Source: Aquimarina muelleri DSM 19832
GTDB taxonomy: Bacteria > Bacteroidota > Bacteroidia > Flavobacteriales > Flavobacteriaceae
Reading direction: 5' to 3'
NCBI RefSeq assembly: GCF_000430665.1
Contig: NZ_AUML01000001.1
Location: 124,001 to 188,000, forward strand
DNA length: 64,000 nucleotides
Part shown: positions 52,728 to 62,059 of the stretch, piece by piece
How the letters are laid out: each line of letters begins with the position of its first letter
How positions within the stretch are numbered: the first letter of the stretch is position 1
Notes under the pieces: generated by a model
Database searches by the model: none
Told to the model about the DNA's origin: nothing
What the model saw: the letters and a program-made list of their open reading frames with translations, nothing else
Program-made: the position numbers and the translations under genes

Positions 52728-53084
52728 TTACCATCCCGATAAGCGTGATTCTGTACTGTGATCTGGAACATTTAAATAGATAGTATCTATTGTCTTAGAA
52801 GAGTAGATATTATTCTTTATGTTAGAAAATCTTTTTTTATTTTTTTTAAGCTGCTTTTTTATTTTTTTCCATTCTTTTTTGCTATAGAAGCTCTTATCTT
52901 TTTTTACTGAAGGAGTTTGTACTATTAGTCTATCCGTAGTAGAAATTTTATCAGTACTATATTCTTCTTCCAGAATCTGATTATCAATGTTTTTTACTGA
53001 AGTAAATTCATTTTCAAAATTTTGACCAAAAGAGATGCCACACAGTAATAAAAAAGTGATATTTATTGCAAATTTTAATTTCAT
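52728..53084 (-). CDS. Small secreted basic protein, paralog 2
   Basis: I start at ATG 53084 (MKLKFAINITFLLLCGISFGQ), a clean signal peptide; the frame is open for 21 more residues without support. The 118-residue protein ends with YSKKEWKKIKKQLKKNKKRF, SNIKN, KTIDTIYLNVP and RLSGW, matching paralog 1 residue by residue over the last 50 positions while the middle differs. So a conserved basic C-terminal module is joined to a variable middle. Not similar to the T9SS sorting domains I know. Function unknown. Confidence 0.75.
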   Translation of the reverse strand: MKLKFAINITFLLLCGISFGQNFENEFTSVKNIDNQILEEEYSTDKISTTDRLIVQTPSVKKDKSFYSKKEWKKIKKQLKKNKKRFSNIKNNIYSSKTIDTIYLNVPDHSTESRLSGW

Positions 53085-53285
53085 TTCCCTGGATTTTAAT
53101 GTATTAATTAATAATGATACATTGAAACTATAAAAAAAACATATCAAAATATTTCCCTCTAAAATAGATATGTTTATATTAACGCGATAAATGTAGTAAT
53201 ATTACTTGATCTTATAATACGAATGAGTCGCATTTTTAAATGGTTTATTAAGAAATAGATAAAAATACAACAAGAACGAATTTTC

Positions 53286-54542
53286 TTAAATTTCAAAAGC
53301 TTTTTTAACCGTGTCTACATAATCTAGTTTTTCCCAAGTAAATAGCTCTACTTTCTTTTCGACTTTACCCGAATATGGACTTTCAAAAACTTTGGTAATA
53401 GTTTGAGGCTCCTTACCCATATGCCCATAAGCAGCAGTTTCTTGATAAATAGGGTTTCGTAATTTAAGACGTTTTTCTATTGCAGAAGGTCTCATGTCGA
53501 ATATCTCTTCTACTTTTTTAGCTATTTCGCCATCTGTCATTCCAAGAGTACTAGTTCCGTATGTATCCACAAAAATAGAAGTAGGCTTAACTACACCTAT
53601 TGCATAGGATACTTGAACCAATACTTCGTTTGCCACACCTGCAGCAACTAGATTTTTGGCAATATGTCTAGAAGCATAAGCAGCCGATCTATCTACTTTA
53701 CTTGGGTCTTTACCCGAAAAAGCACCTCCGCCATGCGCTCCTTTTCCTCCATAAGTATCTACTATTATTTTTCGTCCTGTTAAACCTGTATCTCCATGTG
53801 GACCACCAATTACAAATTTTCCAGTTGGATTAATGTGGTATGTAATATCGTCGTTAAACAGCTCTTGTGTGTACTGAGGTAACTGTGCAATTACTCGTGG
53901 TATTAAGATGGATATGATATCTTTCTTAATTTTACCTAACATTTTATCATCATCCTTGTCAAAATCATCATGTTGTGTAGATACAACTATTGCTACTATT
54001 CGTTGAGGTACATTATCATCACTATACTCAATAGTAACTTGGCTTTTGGAATCAGGGCGTAAATAAGGTATATCAACACCTTCTCGTCTTAGTTTAGCTA
54101 ATTCTATTAAGATTTTATGAGAAATATCAAGAGCCAAAGGCATGTAGTTAGCAGTTTCTTTGGTAGCGTAACCAAACATCATTCCTTGATCCCCAGCACC
54201 TTGTTCCTCTTTGTTTTCACGATCCACTCCTTGATTTATATCTTGTGATTGCTCATGAATAAGAGAAATCACACCACAAGAATCCCCACTAAATTGGTAA
54301 GCTCCTTTTGTGTATCCAATCGTATTGATTACTTCTCTTGCAATATGTTGTACATCAAGATAGGTTTTGGATTTTACCTCTCCAGCAAGAACTACTTGTC
54401 CTGTGGTAACTAAGGTTTCACATGCTACTTTAGAGTCTGGGTCAAAAGCTAAAAAGTTATCTAATAATGCATCACTAATTTGGTCTGCTACTTTATCTGG
54501 GTGTCCTTCAGATACACTCTCCGAAGTAAATAAATATGCCAT
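53286..54542 (-). CDS. metK: S-adenosylmethionine synthetase
   Basis: Forms SAM from methionine and ATP. The 418 residues begin [21 protein letters not shown] (ATP-binding His) and contain [15 protein letters not shown], the P-loop-like [21 protein letters not shown] and [23 protein letters not shown]. It is transcribed away from the met operon. No SAM riboswitch is seen in front of metK itself; the only one, 400 bases upstream, faces the other way. Confidence 0.98.
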   Translation of the reverse strand: MAYLFTSESVSEGHPDKVADQISDALLDNFLAFDPDSKVACETLVTTGQVVLAGEVKSKTYLDVQHIAREVINTIGYTKGAYQFSGDSCGVISLIHEQSQDINQGVDRENKEEQGAGDQGMMFGYATKETANYMPLALDISHKILIELAKLRREGVDIPYLRPDSKSQVTIEYSDDNVPQRIVAIVVSTQHDDFDKDDDKMLGKIKKDIISILIPRVIAQLPQYTQELFNDDITYHINPTGKFVIGGPHGDTGLTGRKIIVDTYGGKGAHGGGAFSGKDPSKVDRSAAYASRHIAKNLVAAGVANEVLVQVSYAIGVVKPTSIFVDTYGTSTLGMTDGEIAKKVEEIFDMRPSAIEKRLKLRNPIYQETAAYGHMGKEPQTITKVFESPYSGKVEKKVELFTWEKLDYVDTVKKAFEI

Positions 54543-54910
54543 TTTTTATTGGTTTTATTGAGATTTGTTTAAACGAAGTTGCGAAATAAAGCTTTCGATT
54601 AGTTTTAATAAATCGAACTGCTTTAGCATTTTTTATACTATTAATCTAGGATTAAGTATTTTGGGTTGCAATCAGTCAAATTTTTCCCGTAAAAATATTT
54701 ATCAAAGGTAAAAAAAATGATAATACTTAAAAGTATTTAACGTATCATTAATTTTGGGAATATTTCATTTTCTAAAAATTTTGAAGAAATAATAAAGATT
54801 TACTTTCTATAAGAAAAAATGATTATCAATTTAGATTATGTAGTTTGATATGGGTTTTCTTTTTAAAAATAATTTTTTGCTAAAAAAGTACGTCGTTTAA
54901 AAATATTTAC

Positions 54911-54918
54911 TAGATTTG
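54911..54918 (+). promoter_or_regulatory. Candidate -7 box of the met operon
   Basis: TAGATTTG, an exact TAnnTTTG, lies 28 bases before the SAM riboswitch stem P1, so a transcript would start just before the aptamer. Confidence 0.5.
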
Positions 54919-54945
54919 CTGCCAAGTTTCTTATACATATTAGTA

Positions 54946-55055
54946 AGTTATTAAGAAAGGTGGAGGGAATAGACCCTGTGAAACCTTAGCAACCCTTTAA
55001 TTTATTTAAAGAAGGTGCTAAATTCTATCCTATTGATTAATAGGAGAAGATAACT
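54946..55055 (+). promoter_or_regulatory. SAM-I (S-box) riboswitch
   Basis: The aptamer signatures AGAAAGGTGGAGGGA, CCCTGTGAAACCTTAGCAACC, AAGGTGCTAAATTCTATCC and GAGAAGATAAC occur in order, and the P1 ends AGTTAT/ATAACT pair. Downstream, GATATAATTAC / GTAATTGTTATATC (55057-55092) followed by CCTTTCTTTTT can form an imperfect terminator, which suggests transcriptional control of metY and the rest of the operon. The rest of 54543-55175 holds only metK and met promoters. Confidence 0.95.
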
Positions 55056-55175
55056 CGATATAATTACATTTTATTAGTAATTGTTATATCCCTTTCTTTT
55101 TAATTTTCTATATCCACTCACTGTAAACAGTGTTTGATGTATTTGAATTTTATTTAAAATTTAAAATAGAAAATT

Positions 55176-56471
55176 ATGAGTACACAAAAATTTGCAACAA
55201 AAGCTTTACATGCTGGTCATGACGTTTCTGCTAATGGAGGTACCAGAGCAGTGCCTATTTATCAAACTACATCGTATGTTTTTAAAGATTCAGATCATGC
55301 AGCCAATGTATTCAATTTATCAGAATCAGGGTTTATTTATACCAGATTAAACAATCCAACAAATGATATTTTAGAGCAGCGTCTCGCAGCTTTAGAAGGA
55401 GGTATTGGAGCAGTAGTAACCGCATCAGGTACAGCTGCAATTAATACTACATTACTTACATTGCTTAAAGCAGGAGACCATATAGTTGCTTCTAATAGTT
55501 TATATGGAGGGACTTATAATTTATTAAATGTAACACTTCCAAGGTTTGGAATCACTACCACATTTGTAGATCCCTCTAGGCCTGAAAATTTTGAAAAAGC
55601 AGTACAAGAAAATACTCGGGTATTTTTTGTAGAGTCTTTGGGAAATCCAAAGTTGGATGTATTAGATTTAAAAGAAATATCATCAAAAGCAAAAGAAGCT
55701 AAAGTGCCTTTAATAGTAGATAATACTGTAGCCACACCAGCATTGTTAAATCCGATTGAATACGGGGCTAATATAGTGATTCATTCACTTACCAAGTATA
55801 TTAGTGGTAATGGAACTTCTCTTGGAGGGGTAATTATTGATGCAGGAACTTTTGATTGGTCTAATGGTAAATTTTCAGAATTTACAGAGCCTTCAGCGGG
55901 ATATCACGGACTAGTATATCATGAGGCATTAGGCGCAGCTGCTTTTATAGCAAAGGCAAGAATAGAAGGGTTAAGAGATCATGGTGCAGCCTTAAGTCCA
56001 TTTAATGCATTTCAAATTTTACAAGGCTTAGAAACATTAGAAATTAGAGTTAAAAAACATAGTGAAAATGCTTTAGAATTAGCTAAATGGTTAGAAAACC
56101 AAGACGAAGTAGTGTGGGTAAAATATCCAGGACTTAAAAATGACACTTATTACCAGCTAGGACAAAAATATTTGCCAAAAGGACAAAGCGGTATTATAAC
56201 TTTTGGAGTAAAAGGGGGATTTGATTCAGCAAAAATAATAGCAGATGAAACAAAACTTTTTTCCTTGTTAGCTAATATTGGAGATTCTAAATCTTTAATA
56301 ATTCATCCAGCAAGTACAACACATCAACAGCTAGATGAAAAACAACAAGAGTCTACAGGAGTAAAAAAAGATTTGATACGCCTATCTGTTGGGATAGAAG
56401 ATGTAGAAGATCTTAAAGCAGATTTAAAAGCAGCATTTGCTAAAATAATTACAACTGTTAAGTCAAACTAA
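55176..56471 (+). CDS. metY: O-acetylhomoserine sulfhydrylase
   Basis: Joins sulfide to O-acetylhomoserine to form homocysteine. The 431 residues have the Cys/Met-metabolism PLP fold: FATKALHAGHDVSANGGTRAVPIYQTTSYVF, YTRLNNPTNDILEQRLAALEGG, the PLP lysine in VIHSLTKYISGNGTSLGG (near 208) and the C-terminal ANIGDSKSLIIHPASTTH. The length and the GNGTSLGG variant mark the long MetY type. First gene after the SAM riboswitch; metX follows 22 bases later. Confidence 0.96.
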   Translation: MSTQKFATKALHAGHDVSANGGTRAVPIYQTTSYVFKDSDHAANVFNLSESGFIYTRLNNPTNDILEQRLAALEGGIGAVVTASGTAAINTTLLTLLKAGDHIVASNSLYGGTYNLLNVTLPRFGITTTFVDPSRPENFEKAVQENTRVFFVESLGNPKLDVLDLKEISSKAKEAKVPLIVDNTVATPALLNPIEYGANIVIHSLTKYISGNGTSLGGVIIDAGTFDWSNGKFSEFTEPSAGYHGLVYHEALGAAAFIAKARIEGLRDHGAALSPFNAFQILQGLETLEIRVKKHSENALELAKWLENQDEVVWVKYPGLKNDTYYQLGQKYLPKGQSGIITFGVKGGFDSAKIIADETKLFSLLANIGDSKSLIIHPASTTHQQLDEKQQESTGVKKDLIRLSVGIEDVEDLKADLKAAFAKIITTVKSN

Positions 56472-56493
56472 AAGATACTATCTCGATTTTATT

Positions 56494-57456
56494 ATGCTTC
56501 AAAAATTAGATATTTCAAATTTCACTACAATCAAAGGTAAGTGTATTGATAAAATACCTCTTACATATCAGGTATTTGGAAAACCTCTTTATCAAGCACC
56601 AATTGTTTTGGTGAATCATGCTCTTACTGGTAACTCTACAGTGTGTGGAAAAGATGGTTGGTGGAGTGGGTTAATAGGAAAAGGTAAATGTATTGATACA
56701 AATAAATATACAGTTTTATCCTTTAATATTCCAGGAAATGGATACGACGGTATAGCAGAAAATCTAATAGAAGAATATAAAATATTTAATGCTAGGGATA
56801 TCGCGGCAATTTTTTTAGAAGGATTAAAATCTTTAGAGATTGATAAGTTATATGCAACAATAGGAGGATCTGTTGGAGGAGGCATTGCTTGGGAGTTAGC
56901 AGCTCTTCATCCAAAACTAATAGAACATTTAATACCAATTGCGACAGATTGGAAATCTACAGATTGGTTAAAGGCAAATTGTTTAGTACAAGAACAGATT
57001 TTATTAAACTCTAAAAACCCAGTTTATGATGCCAGATTACATGCGATGTTAATGTACAGGTCTCCCGAGTCCTTTAAACAAAAATTTAATAGAACATATA
57101 ATCAAGAAAAAAACATATATAATGTAGAGAGTTGGTTATTACATCACGGAGAAAAATTAGATGGCAGATTTGCACTTTCCGCATATAAAGAACTAAACTA
57201 TATCCTTGCAAATATTGATATAACCAAAGGAAGGGAAGGGTTTTTGGAAGTAGTTCAAGAAATAGAGTCTGATATTCATATTATAAGTGTAGACTCAGAT
57301 ATGTTTTTTACCGTTGCAGAAGATAAAATTACATTTGAAAAACTTAAACAAGTGAAACAAAATGTGAATCACAGAATTATTAATTCAGTTCATGGTCATG
57401 ATGCTTTTTTAATAGAATATGAACAATTAAGTACGTTGCTAAAGGACGTTTTTTAA
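56494..57456 (+). CDS. metX: Homoserine O-acetyltransferase
   Basis: An alpha/beta-hydrolase-fold acyltransferase making O-acetylhomoserine for MetY/MetZ. The 320 residues are a little shorter than usual (about 350) and lack some of the lid. They show VNHALTGNSTVCGKDGWW, the nucleophile Ser in TIGGSVGGGIAWELA (near 130), the acid in SVDSDMFF and the histidine in VHGHDAFLIEY. Acetyl rather than succinyl transfer is inferred from family. The ATG is 22 bases after metY, and the aspartokinase gene follows 12 bases later. Confidence 0.92.
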   Translation: MLQKLDISNFTTIKGKCIDKIPLTYQVFGKPLYQAPIVLVNHALTGNSTVCGKDGWWSGLIGKGKCIDTNKYTVLSFNIPGNGYDGIAENLIEEYKIFNARDIAAIFLEGLKSLEIDKLYATIGGSVGGGIAWELAALHPKLIEHLIPIATDWKSTDWLKANCLVQEQILLNSKNPVYDARLHAMLMYRSPESFKQKFNRTYNQEKNIYNVESWLLHHGEKLDGRFALSAYKELNYILANIDITKGREGFLEVVQEIESDIHIISVDSDMFFTVAEDKITFEKLKQVKQNVNHRIINSVHGHDAFLIEYEQLSTLLKDVF

Positions 57457-57468
57457 AGAGAAGAAAAA

Positions 57469-59883
57469 ATGAAGATTTTAAAATTTGGAGGTAAATCTCT
57501 GGCTAACGGAAAAGGAATTGAAGCCGTTATCAATATAATCGAAAATAAAGTAAAAAACAGAGAAGATATAACTGTTGTGCTATCTGCAAGGGGTAATGCA
57601 ACAGATGAGCTAGAAGAGATACTTGATAAAGCAGTTAAGAATCAGGAATATCAAGGACAATTAGAGGCTTTTAAAGAATATCAGGCATCTGATTTTTCAG
57701 GAGTTGATTTTACAAAAGAATTTGAAACCTTAGATAAACTTTTTGAAGGAGTTTCGCTTTTAGGAGATTATAGCAAGCGCATAAAAGATCAGATATTATC
57801 ACAAGGAGAAGTTATCTCGGCCAAATTGATAACTCAAATTTTGAAAGAGAAAAATATTAAGGCACATTTTACAGATAGTCGAGAACTTATTATAACCGAT
57901 GGTCAATTTGGAGATGCACAACCATTAGATAAACTATCTAAAGAAAACGTAATAAATCATTTTCAAAAATATAATGGAGATACAGTAAACATTGTTACTG
58001 GCTTTATTGCATCTAATACTAAAAATGAAACGACTACTCTAGGCAGAAATGGTAGTAATTATACTGCGTCGTTATTAGCAAATTATTTGGAAGCAGAAGA
58101 GTTACAAAGTTTTACACACGTAAATGGAATTTATACTGCAAATCCAGATTTGGTGCCAGAGGCAAAAAAGATCGAAAAATTATCATTTACAGAAGCAAAT
58201 GAACTAGCGTATTTTGGAGCCAATATTTTACATGCCAAAACCATTATACCTCTTATCGAAAAAAACATCCCATTACGAATACTAAATACGTTCGATCACG
58301 AAAATCAAGGAACCTTAATTACGGGAGAAGCTAGTGAGAAAGGAATTAAATCTCTTTCGGTTTTAGAGAATGTAGCTTTAATAAATTTAGAAGGAAGAGG
58401 ATTGTTGGGTCGAGTAGGTGTGGATGCCAGAATATTTAAAGCATTAGCAAATAAAAATATTAGCGTTAGTATTATTTCTCAAGGATCCTCAGAACGAGGT
58501 ATTGGTTTTGTAGTCGAAGCAGATAAGGCAAAAGAAGCAAAATCTATATTAGAACAAGAATTTGAATCTGATTTTTATAAACGAGATGTTAGTGGGATAA
58601 CGATAGAAGAAGCGGTTTCTGTAATCTCTATAATAGGTCAGGATCTAAGTACATTTCATAAGCCATACAACGCTTTAATAAAAAATCAGGTGGTTCCATT
58701 ATTGTTTAATAATACGGTTACAGGTAAAAATGTAAGTTTAGTAGTTAGAAAAGAACAATTACATCGAGCATTAAACGTTATTCATGGTGAAATCTTTGAA
58801 ATTTCAAAAAAAATAAATGTAGCAATATTTGGTCATGGACTGGTAGGAGGTACATTAGTGGATCAAATTTTGAAATCTCGTGAACAAATTGAAAGTAGAA
58901 AAAAAATAAAATTGAACATTTTTGCCATAGCAAATTCTAGTAAAATACTTTTAAATGCGAATGGAGTAGATCAAAATTGGAAAAATGATATAACCAAAAA
59001 GGGAGTCTCATATACAATTAATGAAGTGATTAAATTTGCAGACGATAACCACTTAGAGAATCTGATTGCTATTGATAATACAGCAAGTCAAAAATTTACA
59101 GAGAATTATATTTCTTTGGTAGAAAGTGGTTTTGATCTGGTATCATCTAATAAAGTAGCAAACACACTGAGTTTTGATTTTTATAAAAAAATAAGAATCA
59201 AACTTGAAGAAAATCAAAAGCAGTATCTGTATGAAACAAATGTAGGAGCAGGTTTGCCATTAATTGATACTATTAAGTTATTACATTTGTCAGGAGAGAA
59301 TATTACCCGAATCAAAGGTGTTTTTTCTGGGTCATTAAGTTATTTGTTTAATACATTTTCAGTAGAAGAAAGACCGTTCAGTGAGGTGTTACAAGAAGCA
59401 ATAGATAAAGGATATACCGAGCCTGATCCAAGAGAAGATCTTTGTGGTAATGATGTAGGTAGAAAACTTTTAATTTTAGCCAGAGAGTTAGATCTCAGTA
59501 ATGAGTTTGAAGATATTAATATTCATAATTTGATTCCTGAACCTTTAAGAAAAGGAGAGTCAAAAGAGTTTTTAGAAAAGCTTACAGAATTAGATAAGGT
59601 GTATGAAAAAGTTAAACAAGAACAAAATCCAGACCATGTATTACGATATATTGGTGATCTTTGGGGAGATTTATCTCAAGAAAAAGGAAATCTGGATGTA
59701 AAATTAGTTTCTGTACCCAAGAGTAGTGCGTTAGGACAAGTAAAAGGATCAGATTCTATTTTTGAAATATACACAGAGTCTTATGGTGATCAACCTATTG
59801 TGATTCAAGGAGCTGGAGCTGGAGCAGCGGTAACAGCAAGAGGAGTATTTGGCGATATATTGCGATTAGCAGAAAGAGGATAA
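57469..59883 (+). CDS. Bifunctional aspartate kinase / homoserine dehydrogenase
   Basis: An 804-residue fusion, ThrA/MetL type. The N-terminal kinase begins LKFGGKSLANG (family KFGGTS; here Thr is Lys) with GFIASNTKNETTTLGRNGSNYTA near 185-207. Two ACT-like regulatory segments follow (near 305-450). The C-terminal homoserine dehydrogenase has VAIFGHGLVGGTLVDQIL (NAD(P) loop), SSNKVANTL and the substrate motif YETNVGAGLPLIDT. Its place inside the SAM-riboswitch operon argues for a methionine-dedicated isozyme, like MetL. Exact name (metL or thrA) is therefore left open. Confidence 0.93.
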   Translation: MKILKFGGKSLANGKGIEAVINIIENKVKNREDITVVLSARGNATDELEEILDKAVKNQEYQGQLEAFKEYQASDFSGVDFTKEFETLDKLFEGVSLLGDYSKRIKDQILSQGEVISAKLITQILKEKNIKAHFTDSRELIITDGQFGDAQPLDKLSKENVINHFQKYNGDTVNIVTGFIASNTKNETTTLGRNGSNYTASLLANYLEAEELQSFTHVNGIYTANPDLVPEAKKIEKLSFTEANELAYFGANILHAKTIIPLIEKNIPLRILNTFDHENQGTLITGEASEKGIKSLSVLENVALINLEGRGLLGRVGVDARIFKALANKNISVSIISQGSSERGIGFVVEADKAKEAKSILEQEFESDFYKRDVSGITIEEAVSVISIIGQDLSTFHKPYNALIKNQVVPLLFNNTVTGKNVSLVVRKEQLHRALNVIHGEIFEISKKINVAIFGHGLVGGTLVDQILKSREQIESRKKIKLNIFAIANSSKILLNANGVDQNWKNDITKKGVSYTINEVIKFADDNHLENLIAIDNTASQKFTENYISLVESGFDLVSSNKVANTLSFDFYKKIRIKLEENQKQYLYETNVGAGLPLIDTIKLLHLSGENITRIKGVFSGSLSYLFNTFSVEERPFSEVLQEAIDKGYTEPDPREDLCGNDVGRKLLILARELDLSNEFEDINIHNLIPEPLRKGESKEFLEKLTELDKVYEKVKQEQNPDHVLRYIGDLWGDLSQEKGNLDVKLVSVPKSSALGQVKGSDSIFEIYTESYGDQPIVIQGAGAGAAVTARGVFGDILRLAERG

Positions 59884-59927
59884 TAAAATATAAAAACCAA
59901 TATTATAAAATATAAAAACACAAATAA

Positions 59928-60353
59928 ATGAAAATACAACTTAAAAGAATAGATAATGATTTTTATTTCGAGTTAAAAAATGAAAGAGGACATGTAACTC
60001 ATATAGATAGTACAGCTCAGGTTGGGGGGCATGATATGGCACCTAGTCCAATGGAGTATGTGTTAATGGGAGTAGCCGGTTGCAGTGCTATTGATGTGAT
60101 TTCTATTTTAAAAAAACAAAGACAAGAAATTACAGATTATAGAGCTGAAGTAGATGGTACTCGCGAAGAAGTTAATGGAGCAAAGCCTTTTAAAAATATT
60201 ACAGTAATTGTTTATTTAGAAGGAGATATTGATCCAGAGAAAGCAAAAAGAGCAGCAGAATTATCTTTTGAGAAATATTGTTCAGTTTCAAAAACGCTGG
60301 AACCTACTGCTACCATCGAATATAAAGTGATAGTTAATAATAAAGTAGTATGA
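59928..60353 (+). CDS. OsmC family protein
   Basis: A 141-residue OsmC/Ohr-fold protein with both redox cysteines (GVAGCSAIDVISIL near 48 and EKYCSVSKTL near 117), the pattern of thiol peroxidases acting on organic hydroperoxides. It sits inside the methionine operon and its stop overlaps the start of metZ by four bases, so its expression follows methionine supply. OsmC proteins in met operons may handle reactive sulfur or peroxide species; this is inference. Confidence 0.92.
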   Translation: MKIQLKRIDNDFYFELKNERGHVTHIDSTAQVGGHDMAPSPMEYVLMGVAGCSAIDVISILKKQRQEITDYRAEVDGTREEVNGAKPFKNITVIVYLEGDIDPEKAKRAAELSFEKYCSVSKTLEPTATIEYKVIVNNKVV

Positions 60354-61528
60354 GTCAGGATAATTTATATTTTGAAACACAAGCAATAAGAACGCAAACC
60401 GATAAAACGCAATTTTTAGAGCACTCTACGCCATTGTATTTAACTTCGGGATTCGTTTTCGAAGATTCCGAAGAGATGAGAGCAGCTTTTGCAGAAGAAA
60501 AAGAACGTAATCTGTATAGTCGTTTTAGTAATCCAAACACCACAGAATTTGTAGATAAGATTTGTAAATTAGAAGGAGCAGAAGATGGTTATGCTTTTGC
60601 TACAGGAATGGCAGCCGTTTTTTCTACTTTTGCCGCATTGTTAAATGCAGGAGATCATATCGTTTCTGCACGATCTGTTTTTGGTTCTACACATACATTG
60701 TTTACTAAATATTTTCCGAAATGGAATATAGAGACTAGTTACTTTAGAGTAGACGAAGTAGAGAAATTAGAAAGTCTAATACAGCCAAATACAAAAATTA
60801 TATACGCCGAATCCCCAACAAATCCAGGAGTAGATGTGTTGGATTTAGAGCTATTAGGCAAACTGGCTAAAAAGCATAATTTACTTTTAGTAATAGATAA
60901 TTGCTTTGCAACACCTTATTTACAAAACCCAATAAAATTTGGTGCGGATTTAGTAATCCATTCAGCAACGAAATTGATTGATGGTCAAGGAAGAGTTTTG
61001 GGAGGAGTAACCGTTGGTAAAAAAGAATTAATACGAGAAATTTATCTTTTTTCTCGAAATACAGGACCATCTTTATCTCCTTTTAACGCGTGGGTATTAT
61101 CTAAGAGCTTAGAAACATTGGCAGTTCGTGTAGATCGTCATTGTGAGAATGCTCTAAAATTAGCACAGTTTTTAGAAATACACCCTAAAATAAATTGGGT
61201 AAAATATCCATTCCTAAAATCTCATCCACAATATGAAGTAGCTAAAAAACAAATGAAATTAGGAGGTAATATTGTAGCTTTTGAAGTAAAAGGAGGAGTG
61301 ACAGGAGGGAAAACCTTTTTTGATAGTGTAAAAATGTGCTCACTATCTGCAAATCTTGGGGATACCCGAACGATAATAACCCATCCAGCTTCCACTACAC
61401 ACAGTAAATTGGCAGAAGAAGATAAATTAGTTGTTGGTATTACAGATGGTATGGTTCGTTGTTCTGTGGGATTAGAATATGTCGAGGATATTATCAATGA
61501 TATTGACCAAGCATTAGAGCAAATATAA
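60350..61528 (+). CDS. metZ: O-succinyl/acetylhomoserine sulfhydrylase or cystathionine gamma-synthase-like
   Basis: A 392-residue Cys/Met-metabolism PLP enzyme, distinct from metY. FETQAIRTQTDKTQFLEHSTPLYLTSGFVFEDSEEMRAAF is the MetZ-type opening. The PLP lysine is in VIHSATKLIDGQGRVLGG (near 204), with SRFSNPNTTEFVDKICKLEGAEDGYAFATGMAA before it. The DGQGR loop is typical of O-succinylhomoserine sulfhydrylase. With an O-acetylating MetX in the same operon, the true acyl donor is uncertain. Last gene of the operon. Confidence 0.92.
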   Translation: MSQDNLYFETQAIRTQTDKTQFLEHSTPLYLTSGFVFEDSEEMRAAFAEEKERNLYSRFSNPNTTEFVDKICKLEGAEDGYAFATGMAAVFSTFAALLNAGDHIVSARSVFGSTHTLFTKYFPKWNIETSYFRVDEVEKLESLIQPNTKIIYAESPTNPGVDVLDLELLGKLAKKHNLLLVIDNCFATPYLQNPIKFGADLVIHSATKLIDGQGRVLGGVTVGKKELIREIYLFSRNTGPSLSPFNAWVLSKSLETLAVRVDRHCENALKLAQFLEIHPKINWVKYPFLKSHPQYEVAKKQMKLGGNIVAFEVKGGVTGGKTFFDSVKMCSLSANLGDTRTIITHPASTTHSKLAEEDKLVVGITDGMVRCSVGLEYVEDIINDIDQALEQI

Positions 61529-61534
61529 TACATG

Positions 61535-61584
61535 AAAAAGAGGCTGAATTATTTGTTTTATAACTTAGAATTCGGCCTCTTTTA
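61535..61584 (+). terminator. Terminator of the met operon
   Basis: The stem AAAGAGGCTGAATT / AATTCGGCCTCTTT (one G-T) has a loop rich in T and a T-run after it. It lies 7 bases after the metZ stop. The left part of a decayed lipoprotein gene on the other strand runs into it. Confidence 0.88.
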
Positions 61585-61721
61585 GTTATTTTTCTATCTT
61601 CAGGTTTTGTTTCAGAAAGACTCCATTCTCCAGCTACCAAAGATGCATCTACTTTAACAGGAGAATCATCATCATTTTTACAAGATAAAAATAATGAGGT
61701 AGTTGCTAAAAATAAGAACAT
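61585..61721 (-). pseudogene. Remnant of a small lipoprotein gene
   Basis: On the minus strand, MFLFLATTSLFLSCKNDDDS (from 61721) is a lipoprotein signal with a lipobox, followed by VDASLVAGEWSLSETKPEDRKITK, the typical start of a lipocalin-like domain. No basic start residues are present in this frame. One extra A in the upstream A7 run would join it to MKKNV, giving a normal signal. After 25 mature residues the frame enters the met terminator. So the gene is probably frameshifted and truncated. Confidence 0.6.
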
Positions 61722-61901
61722 AACATTTTTTTCATTTTTAAATATATTTTGGGTTACTACTTAAATTTATCAACGAAGTGTATATTACCATGTAGTTAAT
61801 TCCTTAAGGAGGATTGCTTTTTGGGATCTTTTTAAGGGATATTGATAAAAATATAATAGATTTTTTTTAAAAGATTGTTTATGTAAATAGAGTTTGTATT
61901 G

Positions 61902-62039
61902 ATAATCTACTAGGTTACTAGGGTTTTTGTTGAGTATATCATAATTCTGTTATTTTTTTGTAAGAACGTTCTTGTTTTTTGCACTATAAATAAAATATTA
62001 TGTATACATTTGTTTTATAATCTACTAATCCGATAGGGT
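61902..62039. promoter_or_regulatory. Promoter region of the cys operon with twin repeat
   Basis: A 23-bp direct repeat ATAATCTACTA-N6-TAGGGT occurs at 61902-61924 and 62017-62039, 115 bp apart. A perfect palindrome AAGAACGTTCTT lies at 61962-61973. A -7 box TACATTTG is at 62005-62012, with TTG at 61979-61981 upstream. The second repeat would cover the transcript start. The remaining bases (61722-61901) are featureless. Confidence 0.55.
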
Positions 62040-62059
62040 AATAGAGTTTTTTTAAAAAA

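Noticed and set aside
54367..54561. Open frame on the plus strand inside metK
   Set aside because: Shadow of the metK reading frame; metK is beyond doubt.
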